In this document: in pieces, positions 54,250 to 64,000 of the stretch | Layout: each line of letters opens with the position of its first letter | How positions within the stretch are numbered: position 1 is the stretch's first letter | Translations under genes and position numbers: made by a program | NCBI GenBank assembly: GCA_025765615.1 | Contig: JAIVFJ010000269.1 | Coordinates: 1 to 64,000, forward strand | Direction: 5' to 3' | Length of the DNA stretch: 64,000 nt | From: Zopfochytrium polystomum | Lineage: Eukaryota > Chytridiomycota > Chytridiomycetes > Chytridiales > Chytridiaceae | The notes under the pieces: generated by a model | What the model was told of the DNA's origin: nothing | Databases searched by the model: none | The model's input: only the letters and a program-made list of their open reading frames with translations

Positions 54250-55490
54250 CCATGGCGAGTGTCGCGGCCGCCGGAATCGAGGCTGATCGCACAAGGCACG
54301 CACCGCCTCCAAAGTGGCAGCGGGCGAGGAGCTCCATCGCAACCCGCAATCGATACCGATCACTCCAGAAAACGAAGACATCTGGTTCCTCCACTCGCTG
54401 TTGTTCCAGTTAGACCCAGCCGAGAGCGGGCGTGCCAGCCCCTTTTCGGACGACCAGCCACGAGACGCGGCAAGACGTCGGGCGATTCCAGTTTACTGCT
54501 TCTGAAGATCGAACGCGAGACGAGCCGACAGACCTTGTTCCACAAGGTTTGCTGATTCAAGTGGAGTCCTTGCTGAGTTACTTCGCTTTGGTGGGGAGGG
54601 CTGGGACGGAAACAGAAAGCAAGAGAAAGAACCACCCGAGCATCCCTGTCAGACACGCGAGCGGCCAGCACGACCTTCCACCACCGCAACCGGAAGCTGT
54701 CGGCCGGCATTTTCATCATGGTCTTGCGACGTCGCTCTTCTTCCGTCATAATTCATCACTCCCTCACAGCCTACCACGTCCAACTCACGCCGGGCGTGGT
54801 CGAATCCCAGAACACTTCTGCGGGCGCCAGCCAACCACTCACGAGGCTTGTCACGACGCCGACTCATCAGTCGTTCCGCTTCCACGTGACTCGAAACTAC
54901 CACGGTGTTTGGGTTCGCAACAGCCATCACGGTATAGGAGCTGCTCTGGGTGGAGTTCACTGACGCTCAAGATTCCATTTTCGCTAACTGGCGTTTATCC
55001 ACACGTTACCGCAATGCTGGAGGCCCTTTGAGCGCTTTGCTCTTTCATTGCATGCGGACGATTGCAGAGTCCTTTGGGGAAAAGCCTACCGCAGTGCGGC
55101 TCACGGTGAATATTTCCGCCCTGTTCCTGCAGACCAGCCGTTTGAAGTTGCCGTCACCACACTAACGGCGACTCGATCCGTACTCCTTCTCTCGGCAACG
55201 ATATCTCTGTCGAATTCCGAGCGCCAAGTCCCCTTCGTATCAGCAGAGGGGCTTTGTCACATTGTCGCCGCAGCAACGTAAAGATGTCTACCTATTTCAA
55301 ACTCAGCATCAGCTTCTTTTGGCTGAGGGAGCAAGAATGGGACGGGCGAGAAAACTGGCTGTTGATAAGGTCGAAATCGCGCTATCAGAGCACTGGCGCT
55401 GGAATGGTGATCTCTGGTGTTGAAGCCTTCGCCAAAGCTTTGATTCGGTTAAAGAGGGACTTTTCGTTTTCGACACCTGGTGAAGCGTAA
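54250..55490 (+). pseudogene. Relic resembling a hotdog-fold acyl-CoA thioesterase
   Basis: Fragments in changing plus-strand frames look like a TesB/4HBT_3-type thioesterase: GGPLSALLFHCMRTIAESFG (near 55020), FRPVPADQPFEVAVTTLTAT with RSVLLLSATISLSNSE (near 55110-55210) and ENWLLIRSKSRYQSTGAGMV (near 55350). These follow the order hydrophobic helix, hotdog strands, and a W-L-RSRY segment of that family. Upstream fragments (EDIWFLHSLLFQLDPAESGR; QLTPGVVESQNTSAGAS) may belong to the same gene. Frames cannot be joined by convincing introns, so decay is likely. The family call rests on remembered pattern only. Confidence 0.4.
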
Positions 55491-55499
55491 GCCCATCAA

Positions 55500-56283
55500 T
55501 CATAGTCATCTGCGCGAATTTCTTCTTTTCCTTCCCACTCGGGCTTTGCGTGCCCTATGTCTGATATCGAGGGTTGGGCATTATAAGGAAATATATTATT
55601 ATCACTGCCTTTCACTACGTCATATTAAAATGCAGCTGCAATACCAATAGAGGCAGTGGTTGGCCGCACTTTTCGTTTCCCAACGTGGGAATCAACTACA
55701 GTTGGCTCCTTGAGCCAGATGTGATTGGCGGGAGGTTCCGGCGCACCATGCCGCTGGAGTTCCGTCACGCGAAGCTTCAGCCAACGTGGCTTTGGCTCCC
55801 TCCCCTCTTAAGCTCTCTCGTTCGTCTCCTCAAAGCCCTACATTCACCCTGCGGAGTTCTCATTCACCAACAGCTTCTTACACTCGACCTGGGCGGTTCA
55901 CTGCCCTTCTCTTCAGTTCAGTGGACTTGAAAGTAATTTCAAGTCCGATCGATATGACATCGTTGAAGAATCGATGTTGGTGGGAAAAAGCCCAAAAATG
56001 GTTGGTTTCCAGCTTAGTCAAAACTCACACACCAAAATTTGCTCCTCTTTCCTATTTTGGGCATGCCTTCTTGGCGATCGACAGTCGGACCGAAGCAAAA
56101 AGTGGACAAACTGGACAAAACGAATAGAAAAAGAAGCAAAAAGACTGTGGCGTGTGACCGACGGAAAAAGGCGCCTTCGATTAAATAGCCGAAAGAAGAA
56201 TAATTGAGGAAAACAAAAAAAAAAAAAAAAAAAGAGACATAGACACAACTAGAGACGAAGGGCAACCGACATCGACGAGAACA
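55500..56283. other. Upstream region of the carboxylesterase
   Basis: No gene supported over about 780 bp. It is AT-rich and ends with a poly-A run (about 56211-56232) shortly before the carboxylesterase ATG. Confidence 0.45.
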
Positions 56284-58340
56284 ATGCACCCAACCACCGC
56301 TGCCGTCGCCGCCTTCCTGGCCGTCTTGGCCGCAGCCGCCGCCAACGTTGCATCGGGCTCGCCCTTAAAGGGGTAAGTGTGCCGTGGAAGAAGGAAAGGG
56401 GAATGGCTGTAGTCGACTCACCGCGGACTTACATCGACAATAGTTGCGACTCGCAGAAGACCTACAATGCAAGTCCTGTCGATGTGGACCTTCCGGTTCC
56501 GGTCGTCCCGCAGTACAGCATGTCCTCTTCGGAGATGGACTACGCTTCCTCACACCAAGTCACCGATCCGACCAGAAACTACGGGGATGACGGCTCCGGT
56601 CCCGCCGATGCCAATAAAGTGGAACTTCCATACGTAGGTTTCCTGAACTGATCGCATTCCGTTACCGCTAGTCTGACTTTATTTGGCCACCAACAACCGT
56701 AGGGATCATTTACAGGATTCACCTTCTCGCCTTACAACGACACTACGAAAGTCCGTGTGCATCTGGGAATACCCTACGCCAAGGCGCCCGTCGGAGATCT
56801 CCGCTTCCTCGCACCACTGCCGATCACTGAAGATCTTGGAGACCGGACCGCAACATCGTTTGGCCCTACCTGCATTCAGAACGTCACCTCGACGTACCCA
56901 TTTCCTCAATCTGAAGGTAATGGCCCGGATCTCTTCTCGCGTGTGCTGCCGGGTTGAAGCTGAATGAATAAGACAGATTGTCTTTTTGTCAATGTCTACG
57001 CTCCGGCCAACATCCCGTATGGGACGAAGCTTCCCGTAATGGTCTGGGTCTACGGTGGAAACTTCGACTCAGGCAGTTCGAGTCTCGGACAGTTCAACGG
57101 GTCGACCATGGTCCATCGATCTATTGAGCTTGGTCAAGAGGTTATTGTTGTTTCCTTCAACTATCGTACAGGTGTCATGGGTTTCCTCGCTTCGCCTGAA
57201 ATACAAAGCGCTGGCGGGTCGAATGCAGGACTTAAAGATCAGATTGCTGCTTTCCAGTGGGTGCGCCAAAACATTGGGGCCTTTGGGGGCGACGCAAACA
57301 AAGTAACTGCGTTCGGCGAGTCGGCTGGCAGCTGCTCCATTGCGAACCACCTGACAGCAACTCTTCCCGCGAGTAGCTCCGCCCCACTCTTTGATGCGGC
57401 CATCTTGGAGTCATCCGGTGTTCACTTTGGGTACACTTACAATTGGACGACCATCTACGGAACCATTACGGCTGGTCTGTTCTCGGTCACTGGTTGCAAG
57501 GACATTGCATGCCTCCGAGGCTTGTCGGCTGATGCTCTCCGGGCTGCGCAAAATGTGATGGAAGCGAACGGCGCCACCTTCCGCCCTTACGTCGACGGCG
57601 ACTACATCCCAACCAACCCGCAGAAGCGGCTCCTGTCTGGTGACTTCATGCAAGTGCCCGTCCTCGTCGGCACCAACACCGATGAAGGCACATTCTTTAC
57701 CAGCACCACCACCCCTGACCAATATTCGGCTCTCCTCGACAAGGCATTCCCAGGGCTCCCCAGCTCGCTCGCCGCCACCATCTACTCACTCTACCCTCTC
57801 AACAACTACACCTCGACAATATTTGGCGCCACCGCTGCCCCGTTCCTTGCCTCTGCGGACCTGATCGGCGACTGGGCGCTTCACTGCCCGTCGCAGCGCG
57901 TTGCGGACGCCTATTCGCTCCTGTCCACGGCCGTCGACCCCGCCGACGGCAAGCCGCTCGTCTTCCGTTACCACTTCAACCACGTCCCGACCTACCTCCC
58001 GTCCAGCCTGCGCATCTTTGGTGTCGCCCACTCGTTCGAGATTCCGTACGTCTTTGCCGCGCCCGAGACTCAGGCGTCCGCGGGCGAGGACGCGCTCGCG
58101 AGGGAGATGGTGAGCATGTGGACCTTCTTTGGACAGTCAGCGGGGCGAGGCGGATTGAACGGATGGAAGGGACAGACGGTGGAATGGCCAAAGTACGAGG
58201 CGGTGGCGGCGCTCGGTGCGGGTGGTGGGATGAGGATGAGGATCGATGGTGCGGGTAGCTATGCGGTGGAGGTTGACAATGTTCGGACGGCAAAGTGCAA
58301 CGTCTGGAACGCACTCACAGCCGCAATTTCAACGCCTTGA
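56284..58340 (+). CDS. Secreted type-B carboxylesterase/lipase
   Basis: Alpha/beta-hydrolase that cleaves carboxylic esters or lipids. Four exons (56284-56372, 56444-56633, 56703-56916, 56977-58340) encode 618 residues. A signal peptide (MHPTTAAVAAFLAVLAAAAA) and a non-conserved stretch of about 60 residues precede the catalytic domain. Landmarks: HLGIPYAKAPVGDLRF, EDCLFVNVYAP, the oxyanion region VMVWVYGGNFDSGSSS, the nucleophile elbow FGESAGS (Ser280), the acid in TNTDEGTFF (Glu401) and the base in GVAHSFEIPYVF (His516). The C-terminal MWTFFGQSAGRGGLNGW plus WPKY is typical. The 60-nt intron before EDCLFV contains TGA and TAA in frame. An adjacent downstream copy (58579-60411) is a pseudogene. 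Confidence 0.93.
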
Positions 58341-58578
58341 ACACTTTGTGTTGGAGATGCCAACTACAGAGAGTTTTGAGATTTCTTGTTTTTCAGCGAG
58401 TAAGAACGAACATATAATACGAAGTAGCAATTTTTTTGAGGTTCGATCAGTCCCTACATCTCAGGTCGGTGTGTGGAAAATGTCAGGAACTTCGCTTCGA
58501 TCTCCCGATCTTCGGTCAGTCATCTCTCTCCCTCTGCAGGCCCCAGCCCCCAACCCGATATCTTGTTCCACTGCCGTT

Positions 58579-60411
58579 ATGTGTTCTTCCAAGAGCAGCC
58601 GCATGGGACAACTTCTGAGTGCGCTTCTTCCGACTCGCTTCGCAGACGGCTGCAGCCGTTCGAAGCCTGGTCCAGTTTCCGAAGCCTCTCCCACCTTCCG
58701 AGCAGATTTTCCTCAAGAAGCTGCGGCAACTTCGATTGTTAATAACACTGTGCAGCTGAGCTACGTGAGTTACTGCACCCCGATACGGTTGGCTGCAAAG
58801 TAAGCAGGTTTCTCATCCATCGTCAGGGCAAGTTTACTGGGATTACGCGTTCACTGTATAATGACAGCATCAATGTTCGAATGCACTTGGGTATTCCGTA
58901 TGCTCAAGCACCCGTTCAGTCGCTACGATTCCTTGCCCCCAAACGAATAACTTCGAACCTTGGGGAAAGAAATGCCACAGCTTTCGGAGCCACGTGCATC
59001 CAAAGCATCAATTCAATATACCCGTTCGCCCAATCGGAAGGTATACACTGACTCAGCTCGTTTAAAATCAGTCCTCACGCATTTTCGCAGACTGCTTATT
59101 CATCAACGTGTTCGCTCCCGCCGATATACACCAAGGTATTAGGCTGCCTGTCATGGTTTGGGTTTACGGTGGAAACTTCGATTCTGGCAGCTCTTCCTTC
59201 AGCACGTACGACGGCTTGACCATGGTTGGCCGCTCAATCGAGCTCGGGCAAGAAGTCATCGTTGTTTCTTTCAACTACCGCCTCGGAGTATTTGGTTTCC
59301 TTGCATCACCTGAGATTCAAGAAGCGGGCGGTTCGAATGCCGGTTAGAAAGATCAGGCTGCTGCCTTCGAATGGATCCGCGAAAATATAGAGGCATTTGG
59401 CGGAGACGCGACGCGTGTTACTGCGTTCGGCGAGTCGGCTGGCAGTTGCTCTATTGCAAAGCACTTGGCCTCCAAACATGCCATTGAGTCGGGTGTTGGA
59501 CTGCTCTTTGACGCCGCAATTCTCCAATCTGGAGGGGTCCACTTAGGTTCGGTGTTGAATTGGACGACCGTCTATGAGACTACCTTCCGTGCTTTGTCAA
59601 GAGCCACTCAGTGTGGAAATCTTGCGTGCTTACGCGGTCTCTCAGCCAATGCTCTCCGCGCTGCCCAAGTCGCTGTGCGCACCGTGTACCGCCCTTATGT
59701 CGATGAAGACTACATTCCAACTAACCCGCAGAATCGACTCGCGTCGGGTGACTTCATGCATATCCCTATTCTGGCCGGAACTAATACCAACAAAGGGACG
59801 TTATTTACTGGAATTTCGAAAGCCGAGGAGTACTCTATGTGGGTATCAGCCATGTTTCCAATGGCAGCGACAACTCTTCTCGACCCGGTACATGGACTGT
59901 ACCCCCTATCCAAGTACAACTCGACAGTTTTCGGTACCGACGCGGCGCCTTTTCTCGCCGCGGCCGACCTGATTGGCGACTGGATGTTTCAATGTCCCAC
60001 GCAGGCCTTGTTGGACGCTTATGCGTTGTTTTCGAGTGCCCATGATCCAGCCGATGGGAAACCTCTCGTCTTTCGTTACCACTTCAACTATCTTCGAACC
60101 GACGTTCCTTCATCCGATCGAATCCTTGGGGTCGCCCATGCATCCGAGATTCCTTTTGCATTTGGTGCTGCAAAGTCGCGAATGTCCTCGTCCGATGAGG
60201 CACTCGCGCGCGCGAGATGGTCAGCATTTGGACTTTTTTTGGTCAGTCTGCGGGGCGGAGGGGCCTGAACGGGTGGAAAGGTCAGTCGGCTGACTGGCCA
60301 AAATTCGAGGCTGGAAGTAAAAAGCAGCTCCGAATTGATGGCGCTGGGAGCTACGCGGTCGAGGTGGATGATGGGGGGCGCGAAAAGTGCACGGCGGTTC
60401 AGTCGACATGA
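58579..60411 (+). pseudogene. Decayed tandem copy of the carboxylesterase
   Basis: Paralogue of the preceding gene with the same intron positions (exon ends at 58764, 59040; restarts at 58827, 59091). The Ser, Glu-site and His regions are present: FGESAGS, TNTNKGTLF (the acidic residue replaced by Lys) and GVAHASEIPF. Two disabling lesions are seen. A TAG at 59345-59347 replaces the leucine of NAGLKDQ, and expansion of a CG repeat at about 60204-60214 shifts the frame, so EALAREMV becomes EALARARW and the correct frame resumes as VSIWTFFGQSAGRRG. The signal peptide exon is not recognisable. Having a stop, a frameshift and a lost catalytic acid argues for true loss rather than sequencing error. 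Confidence 0.85.
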
Positions 60412-60757
60412 TTTTCGGCTGTCCAAAACAACTGGTCGTTGTTCTCATGTGCATTCTAAATAAACGTTTTATTGGAAAGACGAGCCACAGGACGTCACAG
60501 GACGTCACCCACACACCCACAAAGACTGTCAGCTCTGCTCATTGACGTGGACCAAGCAACGAGCCAATCGCCCCATCGTTGAGCAGCACGCGCCTAGATC
60601 GAGCTTTTAGTTGGGTGGGTGCACGTCTCGCGCTGACCCTGGTCTCATCGCAACTCTATTTCCAACCTCACCTCGTTATTTACTTTTGTCGCCCGTCCCT
60701 CATTCGCTGTTCCATCGATCCACCTCTTTTTGCAGAGTTCCATCCCCTCGCAGCCGA

Positions 60758-61424
60758 ATGGTCCACTTCTGGTCGCACTCAACGACGTATGACTATCCTT
60801 GGTCCACCGTCACCCAGGCGATATGGCAAAAGTACCCGAATCCGTTCGCCGCCCATGTTCTATCCAGCGATGTCATCGACAGATACGTTGATGAAAACGG
60901 CGTGCTTCACTCAACGAGGCTTTTCACCAAGGAAGGCAAGCTTCCCAAGTGGGGAAAGGCGGTAGGTTGTCACCTTCGGATCCTGATTCGATCGTCTGAT
61001 GACCCTTCATGCTACAACTATGTGTTGTTCAAATCAGCTCATCGATTTACCCGTCGCCTATATCGTCGAGTTTTCCACACTCGATCCAAAGACTCGCACC
61101 TTCACTACAATCAACAGAAACCTTTCCCACGCAAAGCTCATGCTCGTCGAGGAACGGCAGGTTGTCCGATGTTCATCCACGCACCACACATCGACGATCT
61201 TGTCAACGGAGGCGTCCATCGTGTCGAATACATCGTTTGTCAGCATAAGAAGTCGGATTGAGGGGTTTGGACTGAAGCGGCTGAAGGAAAATACGCTGAG
61301 GGTGAGCACATCCTGACCAAAGCGCTTGCACTAATTGAATGCTGTGGTTTCTCGTCTTTTTAAGAGCTCCAAGGGCCTCTTGCATGTTCTTGAACGGTTG
61401 TCGGCCGGCCTTCGGCATGAGTGA
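60758..61424 (+). CDS. PRELI/MSF1-domain protein
   Basis: Intermembrane-space lipid-transfer type protein; yeast Ups proteins of this family move phosphatidic acid or phosphatidylserine between mitochondrial membranes. Exons 60758-60961, 61038-61301 and 61365-61424 give 175 residues, a typical length. The N terminus MVHFWSHSTTYDYPWSTVTQ with AIWQKYPNP is characteristic, followed by DVIDRYVDENGVLHSTRLFT, a GKLPKWGKA junction and TRTFTTINRNLSHAKLMLVE. The C-terminal amphipathic helix FGLKRLKENTLRSSKGLLHV is also as in the family. Introns of 76 and 63 nt fall at conserved-looking positions. The branch (Ups1-like or Ups2/Msf1-like) cannot be told. Confidence 0.92.
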
Positions 61425-61647
61425 CATATGGCACAACTCAAATCCAAGTTTTTGACCCACCGCGACAACTCTACACTCACTGTACAAACCTTCACTCTCT
61501 AATTCATCAGGGACCTTTCCCAGAAGACGCGTGAGACTTTCTTGCACAAGAATACGTTTCTTTGACAAATAAAGCTGAATATTTTGCAACCTTCGCAGAA
61601 GAGTATTGACAGTCAAAAGTTATAATTAAGTTGAAAGCCGAGGAACG
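61425..61647. other. Convergent 3' region
   Basis: No feature seen between the PRELI and acetyltransferase stops. Confidence 0.45.
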
Positions 61648-62881
61648 TCATCCATGAGGGTCGTTCGCCCCAAACCGACGGACTTGGAGGGCAAATCCGC
61701 GCTCGAGCGGTCCAAGGCGCCGGTCGCCACGGTCCGCAAATCTACGGCTCCAGCTGATAACTGTGCTGACACCGTCCCTTTCGTTCACCGACTCTTCTGT
61801 GTTACCGCTAGTCGGCAAGGGAAGAGGTGCGAAGTAATTTTCGGATTCGCTGCTGGACCAACGGCTGGAAGAATCCATCAGTTCAACATCAGAGCGGATA
61901 TCGATATCTTGAACTCCAGCTCGACGAAGGAAATACGCGTCTGGAGGAATCACTCCCCGATTATTCTTGTAGTATCCTGCAACCGTCTCCTCAACCAGAA
62001 AACCACTTTTTACGTAGAAGCGAAGCGCTTGCACGTTGCTGGTTTGCACATGAAGGCAAACATCCCGCGTCGGCCCGACCGAGTCAAGGAGGTGGCGAAG
62101 AAGGCGTGTTCCTGTGAAATTTTACGGGTGTAGGTGAGTGTTCATGTTCCTAAACAAAAAAAGGAAGCAGCATGTTGTTACCAATTTGGAGACGTCGATA
62201 CGGCGCAAGCACTCCGAGGGTCATCACATAAACCCTCTCTCGGTTGCGCGCTCCGACTGAGGCTATCCTCCGTTCAGCACCGTCAACAGCGGGACCGTCA
62301 GCCTCGGCCCTCTCTCCAGTTTGTTCCCGCCGGCAGCAAATTGCCCCGACGCACTCGTCTCCGACAAACGCGAGCGCGCAAAGATTCCTTTCTTGTATAA
62401 CTACCTTGTAGAATCCGTCGTTGTACTGGATTGGGAATACTACGCTGTTCAGAAGACGTAATTGTCGAAGCAGGTTTCCGGCAGGATCCAGTGGCACAAT
62501 TGCCACAGGAAGATGGGTTAGGTCCCTCAAATGAGAGGACCTAGAGGCAGGTCGCTTTTCGATCGACGGTACGGATGTGCTTGTCGGCGTTGTTGGATGT
62601 TCAACTGGCCTGATGCTTTCTTCAAGGCGGAAAGGAGATCGCGGATCTGATCGTGGCTTGGGAAGTGGTCGGTGGTAGGGGTCGAGTAGAAAAGTTGCGG
62701 AAATTGGTACTGCGCGAGATGGTGGTGGGGAAGTCGATGGCCGAGTGGCTGAGGACATCGTCGCATCCGTCGATGACAGTGGTGAGCAAGGGGTCGCGGA
62801 GGGAAACTGCTGTGGCGCGTCTGGCGAAGGTACATGCTCAGTAACTCGAGCTGAGCCCCCATTGACGCTGAGCCGCAGCAT
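61648..62881 (-). CDS. NAA50-like N-alpha-acetyltransferase with long extensions
   Basis: GNAT-fold enzyme that acetylates protein N termini, related to NAA50/San. Exons 62182-62881 and 61648-62111 (intron 70 nt, ATTG|GTAACA...CACAG) encode 387 residues. The core matches NAA50: NLLRQLRLLNSVVFPIQYND, GFYKVVIQ, FVGDECVGAICCRRE, VYVMTLGVLAPYRRLQIGTR (acetyl-CoA loop), VCLHVQTSNVQALRFYVKSG and GYYKNNRGVIPPDAYFLRR. Vertebrate NAA50 has about 170 residues, so the Pro/Ser-rich N-terminal extension of about 135 residues and the C-terminal extension of about 75 are unusual. A Glu/Arg-rich insert (about 35 residues) before VYVMTL also lengthens the loop. The start ATG at 62881 is the first in frame; MSSATRPS downstream is an alternative. 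Confidence 0.88.
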
Positions 62882-62934
62882 GTGGGACAACAACGTTCGT
62901 TCCGTTTGTACGTTCTGACAAGTGCTGCTCTATC

Positions 62935-64000
62935 TCATTTTTTGATTGTTGTTGCAACCTCAAACTCTTTCCGCAACCAAACAAACAAAATATCCGCACG
63001 CTTTGTGTGCAAAGGGAACAGCGACTTCGGCTTCGTTCCATTCGGCCCACTCTCCGCCTTCTTCGCCTTTATCAATTCGGTGCGTCCCGCAAAGACGCCC
63101 AAGCTTGCACCGACAAGGCGGAGAACTTCGATATAATCAGCCTGACTCATGCTCCGGGGTGGAAGAAAGACGGGGTAACCTTCCGCTAGGAGGTGCATCT
63201 TTGCCATTCGGTCGTGCCACCTTGCCAAAGTCTCCCAGTCACCCAGCATAAGGTAGTTTAGTCCGATCGCATACCACGCCTCAACGAGAAGCGGATGGTA
63301 TGTACATTCGGATCCGGGCGGGTACAACGCGTCCACAGCTGCAGGAGTGGAGAGATCGACATGGTGCCAAGGCTTTCCCAAAAAGAACGGCGGCGGGAGT
63401 GAGTGCGGCGGACTCCCAGTCTTTGCAGAGACAGCGTCCGCAGCAGCGAGGGCGTCCAGGTAGTAATCCTCGCTTTCGTCTTCCAGCAAAGATCCGGCTG
63501 GAATAGACGCCACAAAGGCGGAAAGTGAGTCACCGCGGGTTGGAGGTGGGGCGTGGTACCACCCGCTTCCAGTACCGCTTTCCGTTGGCGAAGCAACTTT
63601 AGGTGCGTGGATTGATGCCAGTACTTGAAGACTCGCGAAGTCATGAGTTTCGGAACTCCTTTTTTTCTCATCACCGACAGAGGGAGAGGTATGTTGGAAC
63701 TGTTCCGTTCCAGACGCATAATGCGACAAAAAGAAGGCGTAATCTCGAGTTGAGCGACGGAGGAGGCCGTTGATTTGCTCGCGATAAGGTTCCAGCGCTG
63801 CAACGTGATCTTCTAATGGCGCCGTCATAATTCGAGTACGGCGATAAGAGGACCCGGGACACTGTGTCACTGCCTCGCGTATTTCAGGAGTTTCGGCAAA
63901 CGTCTGTTTGCAAGGTATCCCGATTCCTCCGCGATCTCGAATGTTGAATTCTTGAATCGCTTTATCGATAATCGAAACCGCGTACTGATGCAGACATGCG
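62935..64000 (-). CDS. Unrecognised protein, 5' end beyond the window
   Basis: Minus-strand frame open from the right edge (HQYAVSIIDKAIQEFNIRDR, GIGIPCKQTFAETPEIREAV) to the stop at 62935, at least 350 residues. Further landmarks: LEDHVAALEPYREQINGLLR, STRDYAFFLSHYASGTEQF, WYHAPPPTRGD, EDYYLDALAAADAVSAKTG, EAWYAIGLNYLMLGDWETLA and RWHDRMAKMHLLAEGYPVFL. The RDYAFFLSHYASG-type segment and overall order faintly recall the C-terminal half of FAD-dependent tryptophan-halogenase-like proteins, but I am not sure. The frame has no stop and codon use looks like its neighbours, so a real gene is likely. It is transcribed towards the NAA50-like gene, whose start lies 54 bp beyond the stop. Confidence 0.65.
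   Translation of the reverse strand, partial: ACLHQYAVSIIDKAIQEFNIRDRGGIGIPCKQTFAETPEIREAVTQCPGSSYRRTRIMTAPLEDHVAALEPYREQINGLLRRSTRDYAFFLSHYASGTEQFQHTSPSVGDEKKRSSETHDFASLQVLASIHAPKVASPTESGTGSGWYHAPPPTRGDSLSAFVASIPAGSLLEDESEDYYLDALAAADAVSAKTGSPPHSLPPPFFLGKPWHHVDLSTPAAVDALYPPGSECTYHPLLVEAWYAIGLNYLMLGDWETLARWHDRMAKMHLLAEGYPVFLPPRSMSQADYIEVLRLVGASLGVFAGRTELIKAKKAESGPNGTKPKSLFPLHTKRADILFVWLRKEFEVATTIKK

Overview
The window looks like nuclear DNA of an early-diverging fungus, most plausibly a chytrid. Genes carry many short GT-AG introns (about 45-140 nt), sit on both strands with gaps often under 500 bp, and include fungal families: a Zn(II)2Cys6 regulator, BFR1, a Dal5-type permease, malate synthase and HDEL-tailed protein disulfide isomerases. 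Ankyrin-type repeats with a Trp-Trp core fit chytrids. I found no rRNA, tRNA, CRISPR or recognisable transposon. The fungal group is inference from gene content; exon borders come from splice motifs, frame continuity and remembered family conservation, not from alignments.

Layout. 0.5-6.5 kb: three tandem paralogues with a Crinkler-like N-terminal domain, one membrane span and a four-cysteine ectodomain. 7.1-8.8 kb: a Dal5-type MFS transporter broken by one base. 8.8-10.9 kb: no confident gene. 10.9-19.8 kb: a tail-anchored low-complexity protein, thioredoxin 1, dihydrolipoamide dehydrogenase, protein disulfide isomerase (PDI) 1 and thioredoxin 2. 20.4-26.5 kb: a sugar-porter relic, a zinc-cluster transcription factor and a DUF4419 relic. 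26.7-33 kb: BFR1, PDI 2 and a broken F-box/ankyrin gene. 33.3-41.6 kb: ethanolamine kinase with a 5-nt exon, malate synthase, a coiled-coil protein and a three-finger C2HC protein. 42.5-53 kb: a small Ser/Ala-rich ORF, an M14 carboxypeptidase, a novel three-exon protein, RidA, an ankyrin relic, a His-rich/Asp-rich secreted protein, a flavin-reductase-like protein and an F-box/ankyrin protein. 53-64 kb: a HIT zinc-finger protein, a thioesterase relic, a carboxylesterase next to its decayed twin, a PRELI/MSF1 protein, a NAA50-like acetyltransferase and a gene running off the right edge.

How genes relate. Five thiol-disulfide enzymes (two thioredoxins, two PDIs, dihydrolipoamide dehydrogenase) lie within about 18.5 kb, partly through gene duplication. 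Ethanolamine kinase and the PRELI protein both concern phospholipids, and malate synthase serves the glyoxylate cycle, but nothing here is operon-like. At least seven loci carry stops or frameshifts; some may be real decay and some assembly indels. The most unusual items are the tandem Crinkler-like membrane array, the 5-nt microexon and the charge-segregated secreted protein.
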